The position numbers were made by a program, and so were the translations under genes. Below, piece by piece: positions 24,829 through 32,376 of a stretch of DNA of 64,000 nucleotides. Source of the DNA: Myxococcales bacterium (GTDB lineage Bacteria > Myxococcota_A > Polyangia > Haliangiales > Haliangiaceae). Each line of letters starts with the position of its first letter. Within the stretch, counting starts at the first letter, position 1. The notes beneath the pieces were generated by a model. That model had not been told where the DNA came from and ran no database searches. It was given only the letters and a program-made list of their open reading frames with translations. The stretch lies in contig JAQBQF010000024.1 of the NCBI GenBank assembly GCA_028287115.1, forward strand, positions 1 to 64,000. The letters run 5' to 3'.

Positions 24829-25797
24829 TCATCCCATCGCGCTTACACCCACGCCGGGGACGACCATCGAGAGCGCGCCGGGCAACAGCTCGAACCGCGC
24901 GGGCAGCCGCCCTAACGCCTCGCCATCGACATCGAGCTCGACGATCGCACCCGGCTCGATCGGCTCGGCCTCGACGATGCGCGCGCGCCGCGCCGTGACC
25001 TTGTCCATTGCGAGGTGCGTGCCCTTGTACAGCCGGCGCCCGCTCTTGAGCAGGTCGCCGAAATTGAAGTCGCCCATCGCGATCACGTCGAACACGCCGT
25101 CATCGACCTCGGCATTCGGCGCGACCATCATCGCGCCGCCGAAGTATTTTCCGTTCGCGATCGCGACCGTGTTGATCGTCGCCTCGACGCGATCGCTCGG
25201 CTTGCCGTCGAAGATCAGCTGGATGCGCTGGTTCTTGTACGCCCACGTCGCGCGCGCCGTCGCGATCGCGAACGAGATCTTGCCGCCGAGCTTCTTGCCG
25301 GACTCGTTGACCAACCGATCGACGACCCCCGACACCCCGAACGACGCGATGTTCGCGAACATCCGCAGCGCGCGCGTGCCTTCGTTCGTCGTCAGCTCGA
25401 GCTTGCCGACATCGATCTTGCGGCAATGATTCGCCGCGATCACCGCGGCCGCATCCGCGAGCTCGAGCGGGATGTTCATCGTTCGCCGAAAATCTCCGCC
25501 CGTGCCAAACGGCAACAGCCCGAAGCTCGCCTCGGGCTTGATCGCGACGCCTCGCTCGTCGAAAAATCCGTTGACGACTTCATTCACTGTGCCATCGCCG
25601 CCGATCGCGACCACCCGCTCGACACCGGCACGCAGCGCCTCGCGCGCGAGCTTCGTCGCGTCTCCCGGGCCTTTCGTCAGCGCCTCGTCGAACGGAAACG
25701 CGCGCCCGATCGTGTCGGCGAGGTCACGCCATCGCTTACCGAGCCGCCCACCCTGCGACTTGGGATTGACGATGACGACGGTCTTGGGGCCGAGCAC
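24829..25797 (-). CDS. Diacylglycerol/sphingosine-kinase-family lipid kinase (YegS/BmrU type)
   Basis: 322 residues from a GTG start (VLGPKTVVIVNPKSQGG). The frame is open upstream, but that extension overlaps the end of the Uma2 gene and is arginine-rich. The nucleotide-binding motif VVAIGGDGTVNEV and the GLLPFGTGGDF segment are the hallmarks of the DAGK catalytic domain; the usual N in GTxND is G here. The C-terminal beta-sandwich (IAMGDFNFGDLLKSGRRL, VELDVDGEALGRLPARFEL) is also typical. It probably phosphorylates a lipid such as diacylglycerol or phosphatidylglycerol at the inner membrane. It is 3 bp from recC, so the two are probably co-transcribed. Confidence 0.87.
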   Translation of the reverse strand: MLGPKTVVIVNPKSQGGRLGKRWRDLADTIGRAFPFDEALTKGPGDATKLAREALRAGVERVVAIGGDGTVNEVVNGFFDERGVAIKPEASFGLLPFGTGGDFRRTMNIPLELADAAAVIAANHCRKIDVGKLELTTNEGTRALRMFANIASFGVSGVVDRLVNESGKKLGGKISFAIATARATWAYKNQRIQLIFDGKPSDRVEATINTVAIANGKYFGGAMMVAPNAEVDDGVFDVIAMGDFNFGDLLKSGRRLYKGTHLAMDKVTARRARIVEAEPIEPGAIVELDVDGEALGRLPARFELLPGALSMVVPGVGVSAMG

Positions 25798-25846
25798 CGT
25801 GAAACTATACGCAAAGGCTCTGTCAGCTACTGCAACCGCGCGAGAT

Positions 25847-26440
25847 CTATTCGATGTCCGCCGGCGGCAGGACGTCTCCGACGGAAATCCTGACGTCGGG
25901 AAACGCAACCGGACTCACGCTTTCGCCGCGCTGATGCACCGTTCGGACCCTCCACACGCCGTCTCTCGGTTCGCGATAGACCTCGACCTTGCCTTGCTCG
26001 TGGTTGACGATCCAGTACTCGTCGACGCGGCCGTTCGCGTACAGGTACTGCTTGGCACGATCGCGCTCGACCGACGACCGCGCGACTTCGACGACCAGAA
26101 ACGCACGCTCCGGATGCTGTTTCCAGTAGGACCCGTTCGGGATGACGTAGATATCCGGCTCGGGCTCGGAATCATCCGAGGTCGGGAACGAGCTCTGTGA
26201 ACGAACGATGGCGCGATCCGCGAGCTGCCGGTCGAGCAACCGATGCAGCCGGGACACGGACTCGTTGTGCTCGACGCTAAGCGGCGGCATCGAGACGACC
26301 ATTCCGCAGAGCAGCTCGACCCGTTCGTGTTCGAAGAATCCCTCGGCGGCAAGCCGGTCGTACTCGACGCGCTTGAGCGGCCGGAGTTGCGGCCCCGCAG
26401 CCTTCGCGATCAAAGCGGCATGAGCTGAGAGCATCTGCAT
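25847..26440 (-). CDS. Uma2-family (DUF820) restriction-endonuclease-fold protein
   Basis: 197 residues. The nuclease-fold core is visible: RVELLCGMVV, then EPEPDIYVIP, then RAFLVVEVARSSVERDRAKQYLYANGRVDEYWIVN. The D ... E-V-x-x-S ... K order matches the PD-(D/E)XK-like active site. AAGGAG lies seven bases before the ATG. The family is greatly expanded in cyanobacteria and myxobacteria; its biological role is not settled. A paralogue and a decayed third copy lie upstream with the same leader. Confidence 0.88.
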   Translation of the reverse strand: MQMLSAHAALIAKAAGPQLRPLKRVEYDRLAAEGFFEHERVELLCGMVVSMPPLSVEHNESVSRLHRLLDRQLADRAIVRSQSSFPTSDDSEPEPDIYVIPNGSYWKQHPERAFLVVEVARSSVERDRAKQYLYANGRVDEYWIVNHEQGKVEVYREPRDGVWRVRTVHQRGESVSPVAFPDVRISVGDVLPPADIE

Positions 26441-26487
26441 CAGCGTACTCCTTCACGCTTGCTCGGCAAAGCACACGCTACGCCGCT

Positions 26488-26506
26488 GCAAGATCGTGAA
26501 ACCTCG
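26488..26506. repeat. Leader sequence shared by the two Uma2 genes
   Basis: GCAAGATCGTGAAACCTCG occurs here and again identically at 27252-27270, each time 48 bp upstream of a Uma2 start codon. The ribosome-binding region GGAGTACGCT is also shared. This shows that the genes arose by duplication together with their promoter/leader region, or that both leaders carry the same control site. Confidence 0.7.
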
Positions 26507-26568
26507 ACGAGCGACGTCCGATTCGGCCGGAGCTCGGTCGCTGTCGTCCGGCGACCGGCGGACAACGT

Positions 26569-27204
26569 TTACGTTCGCCGAGTCTTACGGGTCCGTTTGC
26601 GTTTTCTTGCGATCGACGTCGGCGGAAGCAGATCGGAGACGAGCATCTTCACGTCCGGAAACCTGAGCGGAGAGATCGTCTCACCGCGGGCGTGGGTCGT
26701 GAAGCTCTTCCAGCCGAGCGGTCCGTGGTCGCGATAGACCTCGACCGACGACGTCAGGTGATTGACGATCCAGTACTCGTCGACGGACGTGATGCCGTAG
26801 AGCACCTTCTTCGGTCCACGATCCTTGCGCACCGAAGACCGCGCGACCTCGACGATCAAGAACGCGTGATCTGGATGATCTTCCCAATATGCTCGGTTCG
26901 GCGCGACCACGACATCCGGCAACGGCTGGGAGTCTTCGCGGGCCGCAAACGAGCTCTGCGTCCGAACCTTCGCGTGCTTGCCGAGGGCCTCGGCCAGGCG
27001 ACGAGCGACCTCGTAGACCGATTCGTCGTGTGCCGGATCAGTCGGCGACATTTCGACCACGACCCCGAACAGGAGCTCGACGCGCTCGTCGTCGAAAAAT
27101 CCTTGTTCGCCGAGCTTCATGAACTCGGTCCGCGTCAACGGCCGGTGTCCGAGCCCCACGAGCTTCGCCGCCTCCGCTGCTTCCGATTTCGCGAGCATCT
27201 CCAT
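26569..27204 (-). CDS. Uma2-family (DUF820) protein, paralogue
   Basis: 211 residues from MEMLAKSEAAEAAKLV, a start supported by AGGAG seven bases upstream. It has the same core as its neighbour: RVELLFGVVVEM, then QPLPDVVVAPN, HAFLIVEVARSSVRKDRGPKKVLYG and VDEYWIVNHLTSSVEVYRD. The C-terminus ends in a strongly basic tail (ARKRKRTRKTRR) that the neighbour lacks and that could bind nucleic acid. The DNA upstream carries a decayed third copy of the same gene. Function is unknown beyond the predicted nuclease-like fold. Confidence 0.86.
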   Translation of the reverse strand: MEMLAKSEAAEAAKLVGLGHRPLTRTEFMKLGEQGFFDDERVELLFGVVVEMSPTDPAHDESVYEVARRLAEALGKHAKVRTQSSFAAREDSQPLPDVVVAPNRAYWEDHPDHAFLIVEVARSSVRKDRGPKKVLYGITSVDEYWIVNHLTSSVEVYRDHGPLGWKSFTTHARGETISPLRFPDVKMLVSDLLPPTSIARKRKRTRKTRRT

Positions 27205-27343
27205 GAGCGTACTCCTGCATGCGCGCGTCGCACAGCAGGGATCATGCCGCCGCAAGATCGTGAAACCTCGGCGTGCATCGGCCGGTTCGGCCGCAGGCCG
27301 GCCGCAATCGACCGGGGATCGGCGGACGGCTTCGTTAACGACA

Positions 27344-27456
27344 CACAGCTCGACGCCCCTCGTCGTCGGAGAAACCCTCCCCGTCGAGCTTCCTGAGCTC
27401 GGTCCGTGTCAGTGGTCGAGTCCGAATCCGACGAGCTTCGCTGCATCCGCAGCACC
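27344..27456 (-). pseudogene. Remnant of a third Uma2 gene (5' part, frameshifted)
   Basis: Translated on the minus strand, one frame gives ADAAKLVGFGLDH and then a stop. The next frame continues LTRTELRKLDGEGFSDDEG, and a further shift gives VELCVV. These line up in order with EAAKLVGLGHRPLTRTEFMKL..., EQGFFDDERVELLFGVV of the intact gene at 26569. Only the first third of the gene remains, and it abuts the 3' end of the transposase gene. Confidence 0.8.
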
Positions 27457-27460
27457 TGGA

Positions 27461-28168
27461 TCAGCCCGCGGGCGCCTCATCGAATCTAAGCAGTCCATTG
27501 CGGCGCCAGCCCGTGGTCAGTAGCCACGTCGTCGCGGCGACGGTCGGAGCCGGCTCCGCCAGCAGCTCGCGCTTCCAATCGGTGTCTCTCGGGATCGGCT
27601 TGCTCCAGCCGGAGAACCAGGCCGCGCTCGAGTATGGATCCCACCAATACCTGCCGAACTTCGTCTCGCTCGCGTGGCGCTTGCGATTGAGAAGTACGTA
27701 GCGCAGCACGTTGCGGACTTCCTTCGGCGTCGTGAGCGCGCGCGCGTGATATCGGGTCGCGAACAGCTTCCCTTTGCGCTTCAGCGCACGATTGACTCGC
27801 CGCGCGACGCGCACCGCGAAGCCTTGAATGCCGCGCGACAATGCAACCTGGCCATCTGCTTCGACGACGAGGTGGAGATGATTCGAGAGCACGTTGAACT
27901 CGACGATCCGGAACGTCGGCTTCTGCGACTCGCGCATGGCGGCGCGGATCTTCTTCATCAGGAAGTCACGCGCGATCGATCCCGCTCCGGCAATGATCCG
28001 CAGCGTGATGTGTTGCGGATACCGCGACGGCGATTCGGCTCGCGTGTCGTGCGAAACAGTCTTGCGACCTTTCGGCCGCCCCGATCCGGGACGCCATCCG
28101 CCTCGCCCCTTCGGCTTGCGCGCCTGATCGAGCGAGAGCTGAACGTGTTTCTTGCGAACGCGCGCCAT
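27461..28168 (-). CDS. REP-associated tyrosine transposase (RAYT) / IS200-like Y1 transposase
   Basis: 235 residues. The HUH nuclease motif is SNHLHLVVEAD, preceded by RIVEFNVL. The catalytic-tyrosine region is GKLFATRYHARALTTPKEVRNVLRYVLLNRKRH. The basic N-terminus (KGRGGWRPGSGRPKGRK) is typical of the RAYT-like subgroup. Such proteins cut single-stranded DNA at palindromes and are linked to dispersal of REP elements. A 14-bp perfect palindrome lies 21-35 bp upstream of the ATG. Several intergenic and coding palindromes elsewhere in the window could be its substrates (inference). No left or right insertion-sequence ends were recognised. Confidence 0.85.
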   Translation of the reverse strand: MARVRKKHVQLSLDQARKPKGRGGWRPGSGRPKGRKTVSHDTRAESPSRYPQHITLRIIAGAGSIARDFLMKKIRAAMRESQKPTFRIVEFNVLSNHLHLVVEADGQVALSRGIQGFAVRVARRVNRALKRKGKLFATRYHARALTTPKEVRNVLRYVLLNRKRHASETKFGRYWWDPYSSAAWFSGWSKPIPRDTDWKRELLAEPAPTVAATTWLLTTGWRRNGLLRFDEAPAG

Positions 28169-28189
28169 AGATTTACGGCACTGTTTGTA

Positions 28190-28203
28190 TCAGAGCGCTC
28201 TGA
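28190..28203. promoter_or_regulatory. Perfect 14-bp palindrome upstream of the transposase gene
   Basis: TCAGAGCGCTCTGA is its own reverse complement. It lies 21-35 bp before the transposase ATG and could be an autoregulatory operator or a REP-type hairpin recognised by the transposase. Confidence 0.4.
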
Positions 28204-28804
28204 CAACCGAATTCCGTGCTCGATTCGGCGGGGATACAGATCGCATAGGTCGTCTACACCGCTGCCTCGAGACATCCCTGACACTTCCGGCTCATTGCCC
28301 ACGGACATCCGTTACAGGCGGTGTCAGAGATGCCGTCAATCGGTGGAGGCCCGAACACTCGTCGAGATCCCCCGACCGAATAGAACGCTCGGCACGGCTG
28401 TGGACGGCGACACGGCTGTGACCAACGCCGACGAATTCAGCCGACGACGTGATGCGGCGTAGCTCACAGCCTCTGCGGTCGCCGCCCACAACCGCTGGCC
28501 CTCGCGTGAACGCTCCTCCCCGATCAAGACCAAAGGTCTTGGTCCGGACCGGAGCGCTCGCGCTTGGCGTCAGCGCTGAGCGCGGTGTGGGCAGGCGCGA
28601 GACGGCAGGGCGCTAGCGACTGCGGCTGTCCATCACCGTCCTCAGCGAAGTCCGCGTTCTCGTCGGATGGAGCCTTTCGCATCGCCAGAATGCATCACGC
28701 GGCGGGCGGCCGATCTGTCGTTGCAACGGGCGCGGCCCGAAAGCTCCACCGACCGAATTGAATGCTTCGGAGCACTCACTCGGTTGGACGCGTTGACGAA
28801 CCGG
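28204..28804. other. Non-coding, palindrome-rich gap upstream of the transposase
   Basis: No convincing gene on either strand. It holds a CTGACAC/GTGTCAG inverted pair (about 28280-28330). Direct repeats of the pattern CCGACCGAATNGAANGCT start at 28372 and 28749. A hairpin GACCAA/TTGGTC followed by GGTCCGGACC lies near 28540-28562, and there are several GAGCGC-type palindromes at 28563-28600. The motif ACCGAATT also occurs at 28206 and in the fabI-GST insert at 4333. This looks like accumulated mobile-element debris. Confidence 0.5.
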
Positions 28805-29872
28805 CTAACCCGGACCTTCGTTGAGCGCGCGTTCGATCTTCGTCTTGAGCTCGACGTAGCGCCGCAGGAAGTCGTAGTGCTTCTCGCGGAAGGCCTGCGT
28901 GTAGCGACGTTCTCGCGCCTTGGCACGCCACGCTTCGGCGAGCTCGTCGAGGCGATTGATCAGCTGCTTCGGATCTGTGAACGGCTTCAGGATCGAGCGC
29001 GAGCCCGTGGTCTCGACGAGCTCGACGTGGCCGTTGTCGGACGGTCCGAGGAACGTCAGCACGACCGTGTCCGGATGCTGGTTGCGGATCGTGCGTGCGA
29101 TCGTCTTGGCCGGGAGGTCGGAGATGTCCTCGGCGACCATCGCGTAATGGAACGGGCCGGTGCTGACGCGGTCGAGGCCTTCGCCGCCGGAGTTCGCGTG
29201 AATGAACGTGAAGCCCTTCGCCTTCGCCGCTTCCATCGCTTCGACGAGATCGTCGACCTCGTCGATGATCAGCACGCGCAACTCGTCGAGGTTGACGAGC
29301 CGCGACTGATCGCGACCCGCGACTTGATCCGCGAGGTCGATCGCCCGGCGCTCGGCCTCCATGAAGTGCCGCAGGAACTCTTCGTGCACGCCCTTGATAT
29401 CGACGAGCACCGAGTCGACCTCACGCTTGCCGACGGAGCGACCGGCGGCATCGAGGACGCGGTCTTTCAAGTAGGTCACCGAGTCCGGAGACTTGAGGAT
29501 CAGATCGATCGCGCCCGCGCGCACGGCCGCGACGGCATCATCGAACGAGCGGCGCGGTGACATCGCGATCACCATCGAGGTCGGTGAGGCCTTCTTGAGC
29601 GCCTCGATCGCGTTGACGCCGGCGCGCGGCGAAGGCGTATCGATGTCGATCAGCATCACCGAGAAGAACTGGCGATCGACGAGCTTCAGCGCGCGCTCCG
29701 AATCGCCGACGCATGTGACGTGAAGACTCGCCTCCGACAGCAACTGCTCGATGCCCGCGTGCACGCGTTCGTCTTGATCGAGCACGAGGACCTCGACGCC
29801 GACGAGCGCGGTGTGCGCGCCCGAGGAGGCAGCCAGAGATCGGAAGCTACTAGTGGTGGAGGCGTCGGTCAT
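28805..29872 (-). CDS. Double receiver-domain response regulator with C-terminal coiled coil
   Basis: 355 residues from [13 protein letters not shown]; this ATG lies 2 bp after the stop of the upstream gene. The first receiver (about 25-145) begins [15 protein letters not shown], with the phospho-acceptor in [12 protein letters not shown] and the switch lysine in LILKSPDS. The second (about 195-310) begins [15 protein letters not shown], with [19 protein letters not shown] and SILKPF; its acceptor region is less regular. The last 45 residues are a charged helix ([19 protein letters not shown]). There is no output DNA-binding domain, so it probably signals by protein contact. It is co-transcribed with the AgmX-like gene. 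Confidence 0.82.
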   Translation of the reverse strand: MTDASTTSSFRSLAASSGAHTALVGVEVLVLDQDERVHAGIEQLLSEASLHVTCVGDSERALKLVDRQFFSVMLIDIDTPSPRAGVNAIEALKKASPTSMVIAMSPRRSFDDAVAAVRAGAIDLILKSPDSVTYLKDRVLDAAGRSVGKREVDSVLVDIKGVHEEFLRHFMEAERRAIDLADQVAGRDQSRLVNLDELRVLIIDEVDDLVEAMEAAKAKGFTFIHANSGGEGLDRVSTGPFHYAMVAEDISDLPAKTIARTIRNQHPDTVVLTFLGPSDNGHVELVETTGSRSILKPFTDPKQLINRLDELAEAWRAKARERRYTQAFREKHYDFLRRYVELKTKIERALNEGPG

Positions 29873-29874
29873 CG

Positions 29875-31104
29875 TCAGTCGTACTTGAACGGTCGCACGA
29901 ATTCGGCCGCCTCGCCTGTATGCGGCGGAAACGTCCAGGATGCGATGGTGTTCGCGAGGCAGCTTGCGAGCTGGGCGGACCCCGTCGTGTTCTCGACGGC
30001 CGCCACGCGAGCCACGTGGCCGTCGGCGAGCACCTGAAATGCGATCTGGATCGAGCCGTGAACCGGGCCGGCATTGTTGTGACACAGCAGGAACACGCCG
30101 CTCGCTGTGATCGCCTTCGAGTTGACCTGCGCGGCGACCGAGGGCGATGGATCGAGCGCGCCCGCAGCGGAGCGAGGACGCGCATCCTTAGCCCGAGGGA
30201 ATCCCGGAGGGGCGACCGAGGGCGATGGATCGAGCGCGCCCGCGGCGGACCGAGGACGCGCATCCTTAGCCCGAGGGATTTTCGTAGGGGCCACCTCGCT
30301 CGTGGCGTACGGATCGAGCGGCCCCTTGGTATCGGCCTTGTTTGCCGGCGCAGTCTTGGGACGACGCTTACGATCCTTCTTGAGATCAACCTGCGCGTCG
30401 GGCGCGGGTTCAGCGCTCGCAGCGTCGTCGCGTTTTTCGACGGCGGCACTGCCGCTTCCGACGGCGGCGGGGGTGTCGTTGATCGGTGTCACCGTCGGGC
30501 CGGGCGGAGCCACGAACGCGGCGGACTTGGGGCCCTCGACCGTGAGCGAGGCCGGCGGTGGATTCGCCGGAACCGCGGCCGATTTGCTGATGCCTTTCGC
30601 GAGCAGCATGGCTCCCGCGCCGGCGAGACCGAGATCGAGGATCACGACGACCGCGATCAGCGTGCTGTTGCGGCGGGGCACGGCCGGCATCGACAGCGAG
30701 GGACTCGAGATCATCGAAGCCGACCGGCGCGATGCAGCGACCGGAGCCTGGCTCTGGGCGCGCGGTGGCACGCTCGGCGAGCGCTGCTGGACCGTGCCGG
30801 GACCGGTATGTGGGATTCCGGCATTCGCGGGCGGAATGCTCGGAGTACGTGCCGCCGGTGGATAGTTCAGCGATCCGGGCGCCGGCGTCGGAATGTGGAT
30901 CGGCGTGCGTCCGGCGTTGTTGTTGGTCGGGGGGATCGATGCGGGCGGTGCGACGTAGGCCCCCGGCGGGATGCTGACCGGGAACTTTGCGTCATCCGAG
31001 AGCTTGACCGTCGGTGCCACGCGGCCCGTGGACATCTTGGCCCCACAGCCGCCACAGAACCGAGAATCCGCTGTGTTGTCGGTGCCGCAACTCGGGCAAC
31101 GCAT
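29875..31104 (-). CDS. Zinc-ribbon / single membrane-span / AgmX-PglI C-terminal domain protein
   Basis: 409 residues. The N-terminus MRCPSCGTDN...FCGGCGAK is a double-CxxC zinc ribbon. A long proline-rich cytoplasmic stretch follows. One membrane span lies at about 147-170 (STLIAVVVILDLGLAGAGAM). A periplasmic Pro/Ala/Lys linker then ends in a TonB-like AgmX/PglI domain (GSIQIAFQVLADGHVARVAAVE, SCLANTIASWTFP). In Myxococcus such proteins belong to the gliding and transport energy complexes. The linker contains a tandem 26-residue duplication (PRAKDARPRSAAGALDPSPS twice). The gene is divergent from pilT and co-transcribed with the double-receiver gene. Confidence 0.78.
   Translation of the reverse strand: MRCPSCGTDNTADSRFCGGCGAKMSTGRVAPTVKLSDDAKFPVSIPPGAYVAPPASIPPTNNNAGRTPIHIPTPAPGSLNYPPAARTPSIPPANAGIPHTGPGTVQQRSPSVPPRAQSQAPVAASRRSASMISSPSLSMPAVPRRNSTLIAVVVILDLGLAGAGAMLLAKGISKSAAVPANPPPASLTVEGPKSAAFVAPPGPTVTPINDTPAAVGSGSAAVEKRDDAASAEPAPDAQVDLKKDRKRRPKTAPANKADTKGPLDPYATSEVAPTKIPRAKDARPRSAAGALDPSPSVAPPGFPRAKDARPRSAAGALDPSPSVAAQVNSKAITASGVFLLCHNNAGPVHGSIQIAFQVLADGHVARVAAVENTTGSAQLASCLANTIASWTFPPHTGEAAEFVRPFKYD
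30133..30279. repeat. 78-bp tandem duplication in the AgmX-like gene
   Basis: A 78-bp unit starting GGCGACCGAGGGCGATGG at 30133 is repeated from 30211, with only a few differences over the aligned length. It adds 26 residues in frame to the periplasmic linker. Near-palindromic AGGACGCGCATCCT lies inside each unit. Confidence 0.85.
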
Positions 31105-31194
31105 CCCGTCACAGCGTAACTCACGGCGGTTGTTCGCGCCTCATCTCGGCACCGGATCAGGAGAGTGCGCGTTGTGATACCCTCGGCGTTGGCG

Positions 31195-32376
31195 ATGAGT
31201 CAGATCCTCGACCGCGTCCTGACCGCCGCGCGTCAATTGGGAGCCTCCGATGTCCATCTGAAGGCCGGCTTGCCGCCGATCTTCCGGATCAAAGGGGACC
31301 TTCGAACGGTGCGCGATGTTCCGGCCCTTACTCGCGAGGCAATCGCGCAGTTCGCGGTCCATATGATGAACGACCGCCAGCGCGAGGAGTTCGAGACCAA
31401 CCTCGACATCGACCTCGCGTACCAAACGCCTGACGGAGTGCGTTACCGCGTCAACATGTTCCAGCAGCGTGGATCGGTTGGCATGGTGATGCGTCTGATC
31501 CCACCCGAGGTGCCGGCGTTCGGAAACCTGAACCTCCCGCAAGCGGTACTCGATCTCGCGAACCACCATCGCGGTGTCGTGCTCGTCACCGGTGCGACCG
31601 GCTCCGGAAAGTCGACGACGCTCGCGGCGATGATCGACTACGTCAACACACAGCACGCCTATCACATCGTCACGGTCGAAGACCCGATCGAGTACACGTT
31701 CCGGGACAAGCGGTCGGTGTTGAACCAACGCGAGATCGGGTTCGACACGATGTCGTTTGCGCGGGCATTGCGAGCTGCTCTGCGTCAGGATCCAGATGTG
31801 ATCCTCGTCGGTGAGATGCGCGACTTCGAGACCGCGCAGATCGCGATGACGGCCGCGGAGACCGGTCACCTCGTGCTGTCGACGCTCCACACCGTCGACG
31901 CGACCGAGACGATCAACCGGATCATCTCGATGTTCCCGACTCACCAGCAACAGCAAGCGCGGCTCACGGTCGCGAGCGTTCTGCGCGGTGTGATCTCGCA
32001 GCGCCTGTTGCCGCGCGCCGACGGCAAGGGCATGGTGCCCGCGCTCGAGATCATGGTGGTCACCGAGCGCATCCGAGAAATGATCGAAGACCCGGTCCGG
32101 ACGCGCGAGATCAAAGACGCGATCGCCGAAGGTCTTCACCCCTACGGAATGGTCAGCTTCGATCAGAGCCTCGCGGCCCTGGTGAAGCAACGTCTCGTGA
32201 CGTACGAGGAGGCGGTCAAGCACTCGACCAGCCCCTCCGACTTCGCGTTGTTGTTCCGCGGCGTGTCCGGCAGTGCAGAGCGAGGCTTCTCCCCCGGCCC
32301 GGCCGGCGGTGGAGGGGTCGCGGAACCCAAGGGAGCTAGTAATGACGAATTCGAGATCGATCACTTCGATAAGTAG
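31195..32376 (+). CDS. pilT: Type IV pilus retraction ATPase PilT
   Basis: 393 residues from MSQILDRVLTAARQ; an in-frame GTG at 31165 is an alternative start. It contains all the PilT motifs: the N-terminal GASDVHLKAG, Walker A GATGSGKST, the Asp box VTVEDPIEYTFRDK, Walker B ILVGEMRDFET, and the His box STLHTVDATETINRI. The C-terminal AIRN-like region reads LPRADGKGMVPALEIM. The hexameric ATPase depolymerises pili for twitching motility. It is divergent from the AgmX-like motility protein and overlaps the following gene by 35 bp. Two further PilT-like genes lie at 59769-62563. Confidence 0.93.
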   Translation: MSQILDRVLTAARQLGASDVHLKAGLPPIFRIKGDLRTVRDVPALTREAIAQFAVHMMNDRQREEFETNLDIDLAYQTPDGVRYRVNMFQQRGSVGMVMRLIPPEVPAFGNLNLPQAVLDLANHHRGVVLVTGATGSGKSTTLAAMIDYVNTQHAYHIVTVEDPIEYTFRDKRSVLNQREIGFDTMSFARALRAALRQDPDVILVGEMRDFETAQIAMTAAETGHLVLSTLHTVDATETINRIISMFPTHQQQQARLTVASVLRGVISQRLLPRADGKGMVPALEIMVVTERIREMIEDPVRTREIKDAIAEGLHPYGMVSFDQSLAALVKQRLVTYEEAVKHSTSPSDFALLFRGVSGSAERGFSPGPAGGGGVAEPKGASNDEFEIDHFDK

